Positions 1 through 8,877 of a DNA stretch of 59,423 nucleotides are shown in pieces. The translations under genes were made by a program, and so were the position numbers. Below the pieces are notes generated by a model. It saw only the letters and a program-made list of their open reading frames with translations. It made no database searches and had not been told where the DNA came from. This DNA comes from Verrucomicrobiota bacterium. Lineage in GTDB: Bacteria; Verrucomicrobiota; Verrucomicrobiia; Limisphaerales; J093. Position 1 is the stretch's first letter, and each line of letters starts with the position of its first letter. The stretch covers positions 1 through 59,423 of the forward strand of contig JAKLFY010000040.1 in NCBI GenBank assembly GCA_022710935.1. Direction: 5' to 3'.

Positions 1-153
1 ATGGAGTCGCACAATGTGTTGGCGGGCGACGAGGACGTCGCCCCTCCGGTGCTCTGATCGTGCACACGAAGGCGTAGGAGTGGGGACGTCCTCGTCCCCG
101 ACCAATGGAGTCGCACAATGTGTTGGCCGGGCGACGAGGACGTCGCCCCTCCG
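1..153. repeat. Palindromic dispersed repeat, GACGAGGACGTC family
   Basis: Two direct copies of a unit starting ATGGAGTCGCACAATGTGTT and containing GCGACGAGGACGTCGCCCC lie at 1-50 and 105-153. The spacer carries the inverted arm GGGGACGTCCTCGTCCCC, so the block can fold into a long hairpin. The same composite recurs at 22153-22259, which shows that it is a dispersed REP-like element and not gene sequence. Confidence 0.8.
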
Positions 154-260
154 GCGTGGAGATTGACGCGCAAGCGCGGTCGCGGGGCGGCTACAGAGTG
201 ATCAGGCGTCACTGCCGGCTGATCGATCCTGGGAATGTGTGCCGGGGAATGTCTTGTGCC

Positions 261-276
261 GAAGGCCATGGCCTTC
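261..276. promoter_or_regulatory. 16-bp perfect palindrome upstream of the amidohydrolase
   Basis: GAAGGCCATGGCCTTC is self-complementary and ends 11 bases before the chosen ATG at 288. It could be an operator or simply chance in GC-rich DNA. No ribosome binding site is obvious between it and the start. Confidence 0.25.
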
Positions 277-287
277 ATAATCGCCGG

Positions 288-1868
288 ATGAGACTTTGGT
301 CTGCTGCAATTGCTGCGTCGTTGCTGATGACACTGGGCTCGGGAGGGACTGCCGCCGATTTCGATATTGTCCTGCGCCACGGACGCGTGGTCGACGGCAC
401 CGGCAACCCGGCCTCCTTCGCCGACGTGGCTGTCAAAGACGGTCGCATTGCCGTCGTGGGCCGGGTCGAAGGCCAAGCCAAGTCGGAACTCGACCTGCGC
501 GGCCTGGTGCTCGCTCCCGGCTTCATCGACGTCCATACCCATGTCGATGAACTGGCCGAGCAACCGCTGGCCGAGAACTTCATTCGGATGGGGGTGACGA
601 CTGTGGTAACAGGCAATTGCGGCGAATCCGCTCCGGACGTGAGGCGGTTCTTCGCCGATATCGAGCGGACGGGTGTCACCCTCAACACCGCCACCCTCGT
701 CGGGCACGGGACGGTCCGGGGCCGCGTCATGGGCGGGTCGTTCGACCGCGAGCCGAGCGCGGACGAGTTGGCGCGGATGAAATCCGAGGTCGGCCAGGCC
801 ATGCGCGACGGCGCAATCGGCATGTCGACCGGCCTGATCTATCCCCCCGGCAGCTTCGCCCGGACGCCGGAGATCGTCGAGTTGGCGCGCGTGGTGGCGG
901 CGCACGACGGACTCTACGCCAGTCACATGCGCAACGAAGGACGGGAGATCTTCCCGGCTCTCGACGAGGTGTTCCGGGTCGCGCGCGAGGCCGGTTTACG
1001 GGCTGAGGTCTCGCACATCAAACTGTCAGGCCCGGCGTCGTGGGGGCAGGCTGACACCGTCCTCGGGACCATCGAACGGGCTCGGGCCGAAGGATTGGAC
1101 ATCACCCAGGACCAGTACTCGTACACAGCCGCCAGCACGGGCCTGAGCCAGCTCATCCCGGACCAGGCCCTCGAGGGGGGTGCGGCCGAGTTCGCCCGGC
1201 GTCTGGCCGATCCGGCTTCGAAAGCCGATCTGATTGCCGGGATGAAACGCATCCTCGACCGCGGTGGCCGGACCAACTACGCCTATGCTGTCATCGCGTT
1301 CTGCAAACACGACCAGACCCTCAACGGTCTGAATGTGGTCGAGGCCGCGCGCGCCCGCCGCGGAAGCGACACGCTCGACGATCAGATCGAAACCATCCTC
1401 GACATCGAGCTTCGGGGCGGGGCGGACGGCGTGTTCCACGGGATCAACGAGCAGGATCTGCAGACCTTTCTGCGCCATCCCAACACGATGATCGCCTCGG
1501 ACAGCAGCGTGCGGCGGTTTGGCCAGGGTGTTCCCCACCCGCGCGGCTACGGCAACAACGCGCGGGTGCTCGGCAGGTACGTGCGCGAACTGAAAGTGCT
1601 CCGGCTCGAAGATGCCATCCGCAAGATGACCAGCCTGCCGGCGGCCACATTCCGGCTCGAGGGCCGCGGCCAATTGCGCCCCGGGGCCTGGGCGGATCTC
1701 GTGGCATTCGACCCGGCAACCATTCGGGACACGGCCACATACAACGATCCACATCATTACCCCGAAGGCATCCCGCTTGTCCTGGTGAACGGCGTGCCTG
1801 TCGTCAAAGACGGTCAGGTCACCGGCGCGCGCCCCGGCCGGCCACTGCCGCATGGAAGCCCTCTGTGA
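288..1868 (+). CDS. Exported D-aminoacylase / N-acyl-D-amino-acid deacylase family amidohydrolase
   Basis: Probable metal-dependent amidohydrolase that removes acyl groups from N-acyl-D-amino acids. The start at 288 is chosen because it opens a signal peptide (MRLWSAAIAASLLMTLGSGG); the frame runs open to 105, but that part overlaps the upstream repeat. Mature sequence shows the family order: an N-terminal beta-sandwich strand (DFDIVLRHGRVVDGTG), the metal motif FIDVHTHVDE, VVTGNCGES with the metal-bridging Cys typical of D-aminoacylases, SHMRNEG and EVSHIKLSG histidines, and MIASDSS with the late Asp. It ends with the usual C-terminal beta strand (GAWADLVAFDP). Length of 526 residues is normal. 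The exact substrate cannot be read; dihydropyrimidinase-like relatives are the alternative. No operon partner is visible. Confidence 0.88.
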   Translation: MRLWSAAIAASLLMTLGSGGTAADFDIVLRHGRVVDGTGNPASFADVAVKDGRIAVVGRVEGQAKSELDLRGLVLAPGFIDVHTHVDELAEQPLAENFIRMGVTTVVTGNCGESAPDVRRFFADIERTGVTLNTATLVGHGTVRGRVMGGSFDREPSADELARMKSEVGQAMRDGAIGMSTGLIYPPGSFARTPEIVELARVVAAHDGLYASHMRNEGREIFPALDEVFRVAREAGLRAEVSHIKLSGPASWGQADTVLGTIERARAEGLDITQDQYSYTAASTGLSQLIPDQALEGGAAEFARRLADPASKADLIAGMKRILDRGGRTNYAYAVIAFCKHDQTLNGLNVVEAARARRGSDTLDDQIETILDIELRGGADGVFHGINEQDLQTFLRHPNTMIASDSSVRRFGQGVPHPRGYGNNARVLGRYVRELKVLRLEDAIRKMTSLPAATFRLEGRGQLRPGAWADLVAFDPATIRDTATYNDPHHYPEGIPLVLVNGVPVVKDGQVTGARPGRPLPHGSPL

Positions 1869-2190
1869 GGGCGGAGACCAAGCTGTCTGGCACCGCGACT
1901 GGTATTGTGTAGCGCCCGCTTACAGTGGTTCGAGTCAGGGGTAAGCCACAAACGGCAGAGTCGTAAGCCATTGAATGCCAACGGAGATGCGCGGATGCGG
2001 CACCGCGCGGCGGCCCCGTTGTGAGCGTATCGAGTGTCGTTTCGGCTTACAACCAACCATCGGTGATGCGTGGTTTGCGAATGATAGCGAACAGCGGAAG
2101 TTGGATGTATTATCCTAGTGATCAATTGCTTACGGATGCGTGCACTGCGATCTCTGTTCCTTGGCATAACTGGTGCTTCATCTGTTTGGT
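1869..2190. other. Intergenic region, no gene seen
   Basis: 322 bases between the amidohydrolase and the first VPDSG-CTERM gene. Frames are short and without family features. It presumably holds the promoter of the gene at 2191, but no clear -35/-10 pair was identified. Confidence 0.5.
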
Positions 2191-2724
2191 ATGAACAAGA
2201 CGCTGACTGTTGCGTTCGCTCTGCTCCTGGGTCTGTGTGATGCTTCCGCGATAACTCTTCTTTACGACAGACCATTCGAGTCGAATCCGCCGCCGCAAGA
2301 AGAACCGCCTTGGATGACTGTTGATGTGGATGGGAGCGTGTTCACGTTCAAGATCACAACCAGTGCCATTCTTCAGAGCGTCTACTTCAAGGTCGAGAAC
2401 CCGGAAGGGGTCAGCATACCAGCAACCTATTCCGGTGTGGCGTCCACACGTGTGGTCAACGAGCAGAACTTCGACTACAACCTGGCATTTGACTTCGGCG
2501 TCGATTACGGCGGTGTCGGCACAGGGACCTACGCCGTCCCGTTGCTCGGTTGGGACGGAGCTTTTCTGATGTCGGGCGAAGGATTCCTCTCCGTCGCCCA
2601 GTTTGGGAACAGCATCTGGGCGGCCGATTGCGTCTCCGTGCCCGTTCCGGATGCAGGGTCCACTTTGGCTTTCCTCGGCGTCAGCCTGCTCGGCCTGAAC
2701 CAGGCGCGCCGCTACTGGCGCTGA
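2191..2724 (+). CDS. Exported protein with VPDSG-CTERM sorting tail
   Basis: A 177-residue secreted protein of unknown function. The start at 2191 gives a clean signal peptide (MNKTLTVAFALLLGLCDASA). The body is a beta-rich domain of about 120 residues. The C-terminus reads VPVPDAGSTLAFLGVSLLGL followed by basic QARRYWR, matching the VPDSG-CTERM variant of exosortase sorting signals known in Verrucomicrobiota: motif, hydrophobic helix, basic end. By family knowledge it would be cleaved and anchored or released by an exosortase, which is not in this window. The gene converges on the next one and their 3' ends overlap by 13 bases. Confidence 0.8.
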   Translation: MNKTLTVAFALLLGLCDASAITLLYDRPFESNPPPQEEPPWMTVDVDGSVFTFKITTSAILQSVYFKVENPEGVSIPATYSGVASTRVVNEQNFDYNLAFDFGVDYGGVGTGTYAVPLLGWDGAFLMSGEGFLSVAQFGNSIWAADCVSVPVPDAGSTLAFLGVSLLGLNQARRYWR

Positions 2725-3440
2725 CCGGCTCGGCCGACTGAGCTTTTGCGGCGGGCGAGGAAGGCCAAAGCGCCCAAGCTGATCCCGAGAAGCGCCAGCG
2801 TCACGCCGCCGTCCGGGACGCCGATGAAGTCCTGGTAGTGGGTCGCATCGGTCGTGTTGACGAACGCGAACAGCCTGGGGAGTTGGTGAGTCGGATTGTA
2901 GTCCAGGATCGAATTCAGCATCTTCTGCGCTTGGGCCTTGTCGAAGTTGCCTCCTGTCGCGGTGAAACTGCCTCCAGCAAGCGAGAATCTGCCGTCCTGG
3001 TTGACAGCCCCCTTCTCGTTGACAACCTCCCAGATGGCGACCTGCAGGGCTGCCGCCGTCTTCAGGTTGGCAAGCGCCGCGTCGTAGTAGAGATCCCACA
3101 ACTTTGCGATCGCCAACACTCCGGCCTCACCCATCCGAGTGTTCAAATTCCCAACGCTCTGCGGTGCTTCGGAGAGCGGCTTCAACTCGTACTTGTTGTA
3201 CTTGCCCAAATCCCCTGCGTTGTCATAGAGGTCGACGCAGAAACTCTTGAAGGCGCCCCAGCCTTCGACGTCGAGGTTGGAAATGCCGACGTAAGCGTAG
3301 TACGAACCGCCCGGGTAAGTCCCCTTTGCCGTGTAAGTGTGATCCACACCCATGAACGCCAGCTCGACCGTATCGGCCATCGCAGCGCCACCCAGCAGGA
3401 GGGAGGCCCCGACCAAGAGCCCGACGTGATGAATCGTCAC
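2712..3440 (-). CDS. Exported protein with VPDSG-CTERM sorting tail
   Basis: Secreted protein of about 243 residues. The frame is open to 3500. I favour a GTG start at 3440, which opens directly on a signal peptide (VTIHHVGLLVGASLLLGGAA, then MADT); an ATG at 3485 is the alternative. The domain contains SFCVDLYDNAG and LQVAIWEVVNEKG, a pattern I associate with thioester-like PEP-CTERM domains that end in a W-E pair. The tail is VPDGGVTLALLGISLGALAF then LARRK, a VPDSG-CTERM type signal. It is convergent with the gene at 2191-2724, overlapping by 13 bases, so the two sorted proteins may share a bidirectional end rather than an operon. Confidence 0.78.
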   Translation of the reverse strand: MTIHHVGLLVGASLLLGGAAMADTVELAFMGVDHTYTAKGTYPGGSYYAYVGISNLDVEGWGAFKSFCVDLYDNAGDLGKYNKYELKPLSEAPQSVGNLNTRMGEAGVLAIAKLWDLYYDAALANLKTAAALQVAIWEVVNEKGAVNQDGRFSLAGGSFTATGGNFDKAQAQKMLNSILDYNPTHQLPRLFAFVNTTDATHYQDFIGVPDGGVTLALLGISLGALAFLARRKSSVGRAGQRQ

Positions 3441-3500
3441 CTGAGTTTGTATGCCCGGCCTATGTCGCTGCGTCCGTCCGATCATTGGACGCACCGTCAC

Positions 3501-4002
3501 AGCACCCCGGATGCCATTTTAAGGCGAGTGAATCCTGCTCCAAGACCCGCATGCTGTAATAATCTAATCGTGAATGCCTTATAGATAGGCGAAAAAATGG
3601 CGTTTTCTGATACGCAGCGTCCGCATCTCTTACATCGGGTGCTTCATATGTTAGGAATGCCGACACATTGTAAACCCATATAGTAGTCCGCAGTTTTGTA
3701 TATAATTGATTACCAACATAGTATGCACGGAAACGGGATGTGTAAAGTTCTCCGTCACTACTCGAGCATTGAACGATTCCGGCTGAGCCGGTCGAGCGAC
3801 GCTGACAAAGAGTTCGGAATCATGGCTTTGGAGAATCGCGGGAGCACGGCGACGGCACCCCGGATGAGCGGTTGCACGGCAATTGATGGGGACCTTCTGT
3901 TCGGCCTTCTGCTCGCGTTTGCCTGCGGCGGACACGCAGGCAGTACCAAACAGCAGTATCAAATCGTCAAGGTTGAGGGGTCTCGAATGATCCGTAACTC
4001 CC
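3501..4002. other. Intergenic region left of the integrated element
   Basis: About 500 bases, partly AT-rich around 3550-3610, lie between the VPDSG-CTERM gene and the left attachment repeat. Open frames on both strands reach about 100 codons but show no domain, no signal peptide and no convincing start. Before integration this DNA lay just downstream of the tRNA-Lys gene. Confidence 0.5.
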
Positions 4003-4060
4003 TGCTGCTGAAGTGGTGCCCCGGCTAGGACTCGAACCTAGGACCAATTGATTAAGAGTC
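4003..4060. repeat. attL: Left attachment site (displaced 3' part of tRNA-Lys)
   Basis: 58 bases identical to 12130-12187, which lie inside and just past the 3' end of the tRNA-Lys gene. They cover the anticodon loop, variable region, T arm, acceptor 3' strand and CCA. The copy lacks the 5' half of the tRNA and is therefore the displaced fragment. The integrase gene begins 95 bases further on. Confidence 0.93.
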
Positions 4061-4154
4061 TGTTGCTTACGGGTTTTATCAGGTTGCATGATACTTTGCC
4101 GAATTGCGCAAGAAACCTTGTTTTGCTTAGGAAATATGCGAATTTGGCCACAGC

Positions 4155-5525
4155 ATGACACAACCAAGCAAAACCGCACCAAACGCAGAAAGTGGCCAAG
4201 AAGTGGCCAAGATTTTTCCTTCTGTCTCCCGGTTCGCCGCCGCGGTTTGGGAAAGAAAGATCACCCGCCCGACCTACACCGCCGCCGGCAAGAAGCGGCA
4301 AGTTGAAGAATGGCACGCGCGGATTCAATACGGTGGGAAGCGGAGGTGGGTTCCACTTGGTTCAAATTGCAGGCGGACCGCCGCCCGCCGCGCCGCGGAC
4401 TTCTGGCAACACCTTGTCCAATCGGGATGGGATGAAGCCCTGGCCAAGTTTTGCCCGGACCGCGCCACCGCCGACAAAGAGCCGACAATCGGCGCCCTAA
4501 TCGAAGCCGCGACAACCGCGGGCGCCGCTAAGGGCATTTCACCAAAGACGCTCCGAGGCTACGCCGTGTCCCTTCGTTGGATTGCCGCGCGTGTGTTTGG
4601 CGTCCGCGACACCGCCTCGAAATTCGACTATGCGACCGGCGGGCATGGGCAATGGCAGGCGCGAATCGACAACATTCGGTTGGACCGTCTGACCGGCGCC
4701 AAGGTCCAAGCGGCGCTTGACCGCCACATTGCCGAGGCCGCAGACAACCCGATTGCCGAGCGCAAGGCGCGCGTTTCCGCCGCGAGCCTGTTACGCCAAG
4801 CCAAAGCCCTTTTCAGCCCGCGCCTTGAACTGCCCTTTGCGAACCTGCCCCAAGTGTTCACGAAGGCCACCCCGACCGGCCCCCGGCCCGTGAAGATCGA
4901 GGGCGTTGGCAAGCCGCCCCGGTACAAGTCCACAATTGACGCCGCCTCGCTTCTACGGGACGGCAAAGCCGAGCTTGCCACGCAAGACCCTGAGGCATGG
5001 AAAGCCCTTTTGCTTGCCCTTGGCGCCGGCTTGCGGAAATCGGAAATCGACAATCTGACTTGGCCGCAAATCGACGTTCACAAGAACCTGATTCGAGTTG
5101 AAACAACCGCGACTTTCTCGCCCAAGAGCGACGATTCCGAGGGCGAGGTTTTTGTTGACGCCGGATTGATCCGCGAACTCGAGAGCTTCCGCGACAAGGC
5201 CACCGGGCTTTTCGTGATTGAAAGCGCCAAGCCGCCCCGCCCGAAGTCACCCGTCCCTTACTACCGCGGCGAAGTCGTTTATGACCGCCTCGCCGGCTGG
5301 CTTCGCATGAAGGGCATCTTGACGCACAAACCGATTCACGCGTTGCGCCGTGAATTTGGCTCGATTGTGTGCGCGTCCGCCGACGTTCACACGGCGAGCC
5401 GACAACTGCGCCACGCGGACATTGCCGTAACCTCGGCTTACTACCTTGACGGGCGAAAGCGCGCTGCCCCGCCCGTTGGCGCCATGCTTGGAACCGCAAC
5501 CGCCACCACCGCCGCCACGAAATGA
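4155..5525 (+). CDS. int: Tyrosine recombinase (satellite integrase)
   Basis: Integrase of 456 residues that would recombine the tRNA-Lys site. Residues 1-85 include an arm-binding-like region (TYTAAGKKRQVEEWHARIQY) and 120-240 a core-binding SAM-like domain. The catalytic domain shows GAGLRKSEIDNLTW with the first Arg near residue 295, HALRREFG (HxxR) near 395, LRHADI with the second His, and the nucleophile Tyr429 or Tyr430 in TSAYYLD. It lies 95 bases from the left attachment repeat, where an integrase is expected. Repeats of GTGGCCAAGAA overlap its first codons (4190-4212) and recur at the far end, so Int may repress its own gene when bound there. Start at 4155 is the first ATG; a later start is possible. 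Confidence 0.93.
   Translation: MTQPSKTAPNAESGQEVAKIFPSVSRFAAAVWERKITRPTYTAAGKKRQVEEWHARIQYGGKRRWVPLGSNCRRTAARRAADFWQHLVQSGWDEALAKFCPDRATADKEPTIGALIEAATTAGAAKGISPKTLRGYAVSLRWIAARVFGVRDTASKFDYATGGHGQWQARIDNIRLDRLTGAKVQAALDRHIAEAADNPIAERKARVSAASLLRQAKALFSPRLELPFANLPQVFTKATPTGPRPVKIEGVGKPPRYKSTIDAASLLRDGKAELATQDPEAWKALLLALGAGLRKSEIDNLTWPQIDVHKNLIRVETTATFSPKSDDSEGEVFVDAGLIRELESFRDKATGLFVIESAKPPRPKSPVPYYRGEVVYDRLAGWLRMKGILTHKPIHALRREFGSIVCASADVHTASRQLRHADIAVTSAYYLDGRKRAAPPVGAMLGTATATTAATK
4190..4212. promoter_or_regulatory. Candidate integrase arm-type sites, left
   Basis: Two tandem copies of AAGTGGCCAAG lie within the first codons of the integrase gene. The 23-bp block is repeated exactly at 12069-12091, with a variant at 12027-12050, close to the other attachment site. 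Paired direct repeats near both ends are what integrase arm sites look like. Confidence 0.6.
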
Positions 5526-6109
5526 ACACCGACCCGACCGTTTCCGAACTAGCCGCCCTGGCCGCGACGCTGAACGCCGCCGGACGAATGACACCGGACG
5601 CCGCCGCCGAGGCCGCCTTGGCCCACTGGCGCGCCGCAAACGTGCTTCTCTACACCGAGGCCGCCCGCGCGGAAGCGCAAACAAAGGAGCGCGAGGCGAC
5701 CGCCGCCGCCGAGGCGGACTTGCGCGACGCCCTGGCCGCGGTCCGCAAACCCGAGAGGTTTCCGGTCCCGCTGGACGCCGCGTTGCCCTGCTGGCTTCCG
5801 AAGCTAAAAGGCCGCACCGGCGAGGCCGCCGCCTTGTATCGTGCTTACCTGGCCGACAGTCTTACCGCCACCAAGTACCGCGGTTTGAAGGCCGCCACCA
5901 AAGACGAGGTTGCGCAACAGTACGCGCGCGACCGGCAATGGCCTTTCAACGAACAGCAGTTTGGAATGGTCGGGAGTTTGTTCCTGCAATGGTACACCCG
6001 CCGCCACGCCGCCGAGGTTGCCGCTGCCCGCGCCGCCGCTGGCCGCCGAGGCGGGCGACCGCGCAAGAAGGCGAAGGCGCGCACAAGTGGCAACCGAAAA
6101 AAACTTTGA
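5522..6109 (+). CDS. Unknown basic protein of the satellite, coupled to integrase
   Basis: A 195-residue protein that I do not recognise. Its ATG overlaps the integrase stop codon (ATGA), indicating translational coupling. Residues 1-75 are Ala/Glu-rich and probably helical. Residues 90-165 contain a more specific segment (GLKAATKDEVAQQYARDRQW, LFLQWYTRRH). The last 25 residues are very basic (GRRGGRPRKKAKARTSGNRK), suggesting nucleic-acid binding. By position it could be an accessory recombination or replication factor, but that is inference from context only. Confidence 0.65.
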   Translation: MNTDPTVSELAALAATLNAAGRMTPDAAAEAALAHWRAANVLLYTEAARAEAQTKEREATAAAEADLRDALAAVRKPERFPVPLDAALPCWLPKLKGRTGEAAALYRAYLADSLTATKYRGLKAATKDEVAQQYARDRQWPFNEQQFGMVGSLFLQWYTRRHAAEVAAARAAAGRRGGRPRKKAKARTSGNRKKL

Positions 6110-6149
6110 AAAACTTCTTGGACTGACCCGCAACCGCTAGAAACCGTCG

Positions 6150-6244
6150 TTTGCTTTCCCGCCGGCGAGCATTTGCTTTCCGGCGGTTTCGTTTTGCTTT
6201 CCGCCCGCCCCGTTTTGCTTTTCCAAGGCCGCCGTTTGCTTTCC
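6150..6244. repeat. Five 21-22 bp iterons, candidate replication origin
   Basis: The core TTTGCTTTCC (one copy with an extra T) occurs at 6150, 6172, 6193, 6214 and 6235, spaced 22, 21, 21 and 21 bases, about two helical turns, so all copies face the same side of the helix. The array lies in the only large gap of the satellite, just upstream of the HTH and primase-helicase genes. Phased iterons next to a replication gene are typical of plasmid and satellite origins. Confidence 0.72.
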
Positions 6245-6347
6245 GACCGTCCGACCGACCGTGAAAACCCGTGTGGTAAAGCTGACTCGCGTCGCAAATA
6301 GGCGCGCTAGAACGGCGCGGGTTGCGAGCGAACGAAAGGGCGAACGA

Positions 6348-6557
6348 ATGAAGAAAACAGTTGTGGAAAACGAGACGAGCGAGGCGAGACTTTATGACCC
6401 GAACGCGGTTGCGCGAGCCTTTCAATGGCACCCGGAGAGCGTTCGGCGAGCGATCCGCCAAGGGCGAATTCACGCGCTCCGGCTTGGCAACGGTTGGCGC
6501 GTCCCCAGCGACGAACTCGCGCGAATTCTCCGCGACGGGCTTCCGACCGCGAACTAA
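6348..6557 (+). CDS. Excisionase/AlpA-type helix-turn-helix protein
   Basis: A 69-residue protein with one winged HTH of the excisionase (HTH_17/MerR-like) class: LYDPNAVARAFQWHPESVRR, then AIRQGRIHALRLGNGWRVPS with the typical R-x-G-x-x-W-x-x-P wing, then DELARIL. The ATG at 6348 follows CGAACGAAAGGGCGAACGA. It sits between the iterons and the primase, where PICIs carry alpA, and is probably the switch controlling excision or replication. The primase GTG begins 7 bases after its stop codon. Confidence 0.8.
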   Translation: MKKTVVENETSEARLYDPNAVARAFQWHPESVRRAIRQGRIHALRLGNGWRVPSDELARILRDGLPTAN

Positions 6558-6564
6558 ACCCGCC

Positions 6565-8877
6565 GTGAACGCCACCGAATTTGTTTCGCTGCTAGAGGCC
6601 CGCGGGCTTCACCCGGTCCGCAACGGTTCGGGCTGGGCGTCAAAGTGCCCAAGTCACGAAGACGGGAACCCGAGCTTGTCCGTTGCCGAGGGCCGCGACG
6701 GCGCGGTTCTTGTCAAATGCCATGCGAATTGCGCCACAAAAGACGTATGCGCGGCTTTGGGTTGCACCGTGGGCGACTTGTTCCCGGCGCGCGAGAAAGC
6801 CCGTCCTAGTGGCAACGGCGCGCCGCGCGGGCGCATTGTGGCGACCTACCCTTACACCAACGAAAAGGGCGAGTTGCTTTTCGAGGTTTGCCGTTTCGCG
6901 CCAAAAGACTTCAGACAACGCCGCCCGGACCCGACCGCGCCCGGCGGTTGGAATTGGAGCGTCAAGGGCGTTCGGCGCGTCTTGTATCGGTTGCCCGAGG
7001 TTCTGGCCGCCGTCGAAACAGGCCGGCCCATTTACGTTGTCGAAGGCGAAAAAGACGTTGCCGCGCTTGTCCACGCTGGTTTCGAGGCGACAACCTGCCC
7101 GGCGGGCGCGGGCAAGTGGCGAAGCGAATACTCGGACGCCCTGGCCGGCGCCGAGGTTGTCGTTTTGCCCGACGCCGACACGCCCGGAAGGAAGCACGCC
7201 GCACAAGTGGCCCAGGCGCTTTATGGCGTGGCCCGGTCCGTCCGCGTTTGCGAACTGCCCGGCGAGTTGAACGGACGCCCGGTCAAAGATGTTTCGGACT
7301 GGTTTGCCGCCGGCGGGACGCCCGAGCAGTTGCGCGCCATGGCCGACGCGGCGCCGGAATGGACACCGACCCCGGACCCGCGCCCCGAGGGCGAACGCAA
7401 GCCCGAGGCCGGCCCGGCGCAACCGCCGGCGACGTATGCGCCGCTTGCTGCTCGGTACGGCGCGCCGCTGTTTTTCGGCGAAGGCGGGACGGTCCGAGGC
7501 GTCAACGAAAGGTTCTTTGCCGCCCTTGTCCACGCCGCCGGCGACATACTCTTTGAACCGTCCGAACGCGCCTTCTATGAATACACCGCCGCAACCGGAC
7601 TATGGGCGCGCGCGTCCGAGGAACACACCCGCGAGCGCGTCAATGCCCGGCTTGTAGCGTACGGGCGCGAAGTTGCGACGCCGCTTGAAGCAAAGGCGAC
7701 CGCCACCCGCGCGAACGCCGTCTGTTCGCATTTGAAGGCGATAGCCGAACGCCGCGGCGCCTTCGCCCACAAAGGCGACGCAATTCACCTTGCCAATGGC
7801 ACGGTTCGGTTTTCGGACACCGGGCGCGCCACCCTGGCCGCGTTCAGACCCGAGGACTTTTCAAGAAACCGTTGCCCGATACCGTTCAGCGAAACCGCCG
7901 AGTGTCCGCGGTTCATTGACTCGTTTCTACGGACCGCCTTGCCCGAGGCCGACGCCGACTTTCTGCAACGATGGGCTGGGCTGGCCCTGGCCGGCGTGAA
8001 CCCGGCGCAAAGGTTTGTCATTCTGGACGGCGCCGCCGCGACGGGAAAAAGCACGTTTGCCCGGCTCATGCAACTGCTCGTTGGCGCGGAAAACTGCGCA
8101 CAGTTGCGGACCGAACTTCTGCGCGAACGTTTCGAGTTTTTCCGCTTCGTTGGTAAGACGCTTCTACTCGCGCCCGACGTGCCCGGCGACTTCCTAGACC
8201 GGAAAGGTGCGTCCGTTTTGAAGGCCCTGGTTGGCGGCGATCCGCTTACTGCCGAAGCCAAAGGGAGCAACGAAGTCTTTTCCCTGGCCGGGACGTTCAA
8301 CGTTTTGATCACGTCAAATTCGCGCTTGCGCGTCCGGCTTGACGGCGACGCGGGCGCGTGGCGCCGCCGGGTTGTCATAGTGCGTTTCGATCAACCGCCG
8401 CCGACGGTCCGCCTCCCGAACTTCGCCGATAGGCTCGTTGCCGACGAAGGCCCCGGAATTGTCCGCTGGGCGCTTGCTGGTTTCCTTCGTGCCCGGCGGG
8501 AAATTGCCGAGACCGGCGACCTTGCTTTGACAGCCGAGCAAACCGCGCGGGTTGACGGGCTGCTGAACGAGTCTGACAGCGTGCGGCGCTTCCTGGCCGA
8601 ATGCACCGAGGCCGGCGACGGCGACGTTTCAACCACCGAGTTGACGGAAGCTTATTTCGCGTTTTGCGCGTCCCGCGAATGGACCCCGCAACCGGCCCGG
8701 ACCGTGGACCGGACTTTCTCGGACGCTATTCTCGAACTGCATGGCGCAAGTCAAAGGCACGATATTCGACGGGACCGAAAGAGCGTCCGAGGCTGGCGAG
8801 GCGTGGAATTAAGGCGCGAACCGTCCGCGCCCTTGCCCGAGGCGCCCGAGCTTGAACCGGAGGTTGCTTATGTCTGA
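6565..8877 (+). CDS. Primase-helicase (zinc-finger primase, TOPRIM, SF3-type ATPase)
   Basis: Replication protein of 770 residues for the satellite. Near residues 27-57 it has CPSHED ... C-H-A-N-C, the zinc-binding head of phage and plasmid primases. Near 158-205 a TOPRIM domain shows VVEGEKDVAAL and VVLPDADTPG. After a Pro-rich linker (about 265-290) comes a D5-like region and a superfamily-3-type helicase with Walker A GAAATGKST near 489-497 and a Walker B-like LLLAPDVPGD. A GTG start at 6565 is chosen because it follows the HTH stop codon and leaves the zinc head intact; the open frame to 6361 overlaps the HTH gene and is not needed. It is likely to act at the iterons at 6150-6244. Confidence 0.88.
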   Translation: MNATEFVSLLEARGLHPVRNGSGWASKCPSHEDGNPSLSVAEGRDGAVLVKCHANCATKDVCAALGCTVGDLFPAREKARPSGNGAPRGRIVATYPYTNEKGELLFEVCRFAPKDFRQRRPDPTAPGGWNWSVKGVRRVLYRLPEVLAAVETGRPIYVVEGEKDVAALVHAGFEATTCPAGAGKWRSEYSDALAGAEVVVLPDADTPGRKHAAQVAQALYGVARSVRVCELPGELNGRPVKDVSDWFAAGGTPEQLRAMADAAPEWTPTPDPRPEGERKPEAGPAQPPATYAPLAARYGAPLFFGEGGTVRGVNERFFAALVHAAGDILFEPSERAFYEYTAATGLWARASEEHTRERVNARLVAYGREVATPLEAKATATRANAVCSHLKAIAERRGAFAHKGDAIHLANGTVRFSDTGRATLAAFRPEDFSRNRCPIPFSETAECPRFIDSFLRTALPEADADFLQRWAGLALAGVNPAQRFVILDGAAATGKSTFARLMQLLVGAENCAQLRTELLRERFEFFRFVGKTLLLAPDVPGDFLDRKGASVLKALVGGDPLTAEAKGSNEVFSLAGTFNVLITSNSRLRVRLDGDAGAWRRRVVIVRFDQPPPTVRLPNFADRLVADEGPGIVRWALAGFLRARREIAETGDLALTAEQTARVDGLLNESDSVRRFLAECTEAGDGDVSTTELTEAYFAFCASREWTPQPARTVDRTFSDAILELHGASQRHDIRRDRKSVRGWRGVELRREPSAPLPEAPELEPEVAYV

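Noticed and set aside
3651-3962. 103-codon minus-strand frame left of the satellite
   Set aside because: No domain, weak start, and overlapping frames on the other strand of equal quality.
6150-6244. CRISPR array
   Set aside because: Repeat cores are only 10 bases with 11-base gaps and no cas genes; the phasing fits iterons.
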